NCBI GenBank assembly: GCA_039182715.1
Contig: JBCDBY010000043.1
Coordinates: 1-20,003, forward strand
DNA length: 20,003 nucleotides
Direction of reading: 5' to 3'
DNA from: JBCDBY01 sp039182715
Lineage (GTDB): Bacteria; Planctomycetota; PLA2
Below the pieces are notes generated by a model. It was given only the letters and a program-made list of their open reading frames with translations. It had not been told where the DNA came from and searched no databases. Every line of letters starts with the position of its first letter. Position 1 is the stretch's first letter. Shown in pieces: positions 19,588 to 20,003 of the stretch. The translations under genes were made by a program, and so were the position numbers.

Positions 19588-19645
19588 TTAGCCTCTGACG
19601 GGCAACACGCCGCCCCATCGGGCGCGGTGTGTCTGCCGGACCCGG

Positions 19646-20003
19646 CATGCGCGCGCGTCGTCGAACCCTTCTGCTCCTCGCGTCTCTCGTTGCGATCCTG
19701 CTCGCGCTGTGGTGGATGCGCGAGGGACCGGAGCGTCGCCTGCGGGCCCGGCCCGACGATTCGAACGTTGCGAATCGAGTGGAAGGCTCGGACGACGACG
19801 CCCGTCGGGACGCACCACTCGTTGCGGATCACGTGGAAGCGTCGCAAGAAGACCCGGACGCCCCGGAGACGGTTGTGCGCATCGCCCACCGCGGCCGGGT
19901 CGCCGGCGCACTGCGCGTCCGTTTGTTTCGCGTGGCTGATCGATCGGGCCCACACGACCCATCGGTGCTGGAGCAGGCCGAGGTTGCGCCGGACGAGAGC
20001 CTC
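19646..20003 (+). CDS. Membrane-anchored protein, N-terminal part (runs off right edge)
   Basis: About 119 residues are visible and the frame is open to the end of the window. A basic N-terminus (MRARRRT) is followed by one membrane segment (LLLLASLVAILLALWW, residues ~8-23). Next is a charged linker with an 18-residue tandem unit (VANRVEGSDDDARRDAP, then VADHVEASQEDPDAPE). The last part, VVRIAHRGRVAGALRVRLFRVAD, looks like the start of a beta-sandwich domain of the kind found in carboxypeptidase-regulatory-like repeats, but this is too short to judge. The ATG at 19646 is chosen because the charged and hydrophobic stretch begins there. No -10 box at the usual spacing and no ribosome site was seen. 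Confidence 0.6.

Noticed and set aside
19284..19648. Small genes inside the MITE-like element
   Set aside because: Both frames begin in flanking DNA and end in the opposite inverted repeat; no start signal or family pattern. Only weakly protein-like on the minus strand.
1..20003. tRNA, rRNA, CRISPR, riboswitch, prophage or transposase gene
   Set aside because: No cloverleaf with TTCRANY-type arm, no rRNA core motif, no regular spaced repeats, no integrase or transposase motif was seen by eye on either strand.

Overview
The window is high-GC bacterial chromosomal DNA with densely packed genes on both strands, mostly in short 2-3 gene runs with 1-4 bp start/stop overlaps. No rRNA, tRNA, CRISPR array, prophage or transposase gene is visible. 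An LpxL/HtrB-type acyltransferase and several lipoprotein or secreted proteins point to a Gram-negative envelope. A tailed histone-fold protein, a dynamin-like GTPase, many orphan secreted proteins and the high GC would fit a Planctomycetota-like or similar deep-branching Gram-negative lineage. That placement is inference; no marker gene here proves it.

Layout. 1-753 (minus): a short PII-type signal protein followed by the start of an XdhC/CoxI family protein that runs off the left edge. 781-2767 (plus): LOG/TIGR00725-like protein, AsmA-like lipoprotein and BON-domain lipoprotein, overlapping one another. 2736-3173 (minus): membrane-anchored NTF2-like protein. 3195-4783 (plus): DUF374 acyltransferase, then YgfZ/GcvT-like folate-binding protein. 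4939-5577 (plus): orphan secreted protein. 5631-6581 (minus): LpxL-like acyltransferase. 6609-7895 (plus): secreted HELGH metallopeptidase-like protein. 7915-10346 (plus): dynamin-like GTPase translationally coupled to QueC. 10496-10741 (plus): histone-fold protein with its own Shine-Dalgarno sequence and a strong terminator. 10866-11717 (plus): secreted coiled-coil/helical-repeat protein. 11718-12030: a convergent noncoding region with unusual DNA structure. 12031-16750 (minus): PLP-dependent threonine/serine dehydratase, dNTP triphosphohydrolase and a large secretin-like secreted protein, as an overlapping operon. 16902-18099 (plus): M19 dipeptidase and a two-helix membrane protein. 18117-18752 (plus): lipoprotein. 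18749-19285 (minus): membrane protein. 19345-19587: a MITE-like element. 19646-end (plus): truncated membrane-anchored protein.

How it works together. Genes that begin a transcription unit usually carry a TANNNT box only 6-10 nt before the start codon, with no -35 box and no Shine-Dalgarno sequence. This suggests leaderless or near-leaderless mRNAs. Internal operon genes rely on overlap, and the histone gene uses a normal ribosome binding site. Two divergent gene pairs seem to share palindromic -10 sequences.

Most notable: (i) the histone-fold protein with a Lys/Arg-rich N-terminal tail; (ii) a G-quadruplex-capable, CTAG-containing repeat found three times, each directly after a TAG stop codon; (iii) a 243 bp element with 18 bp perfect terminal inverted repeats and TTAG target duplication; (iv) symmetric bidirectional promoters; (v) an internally duplicated secretin-like protein.
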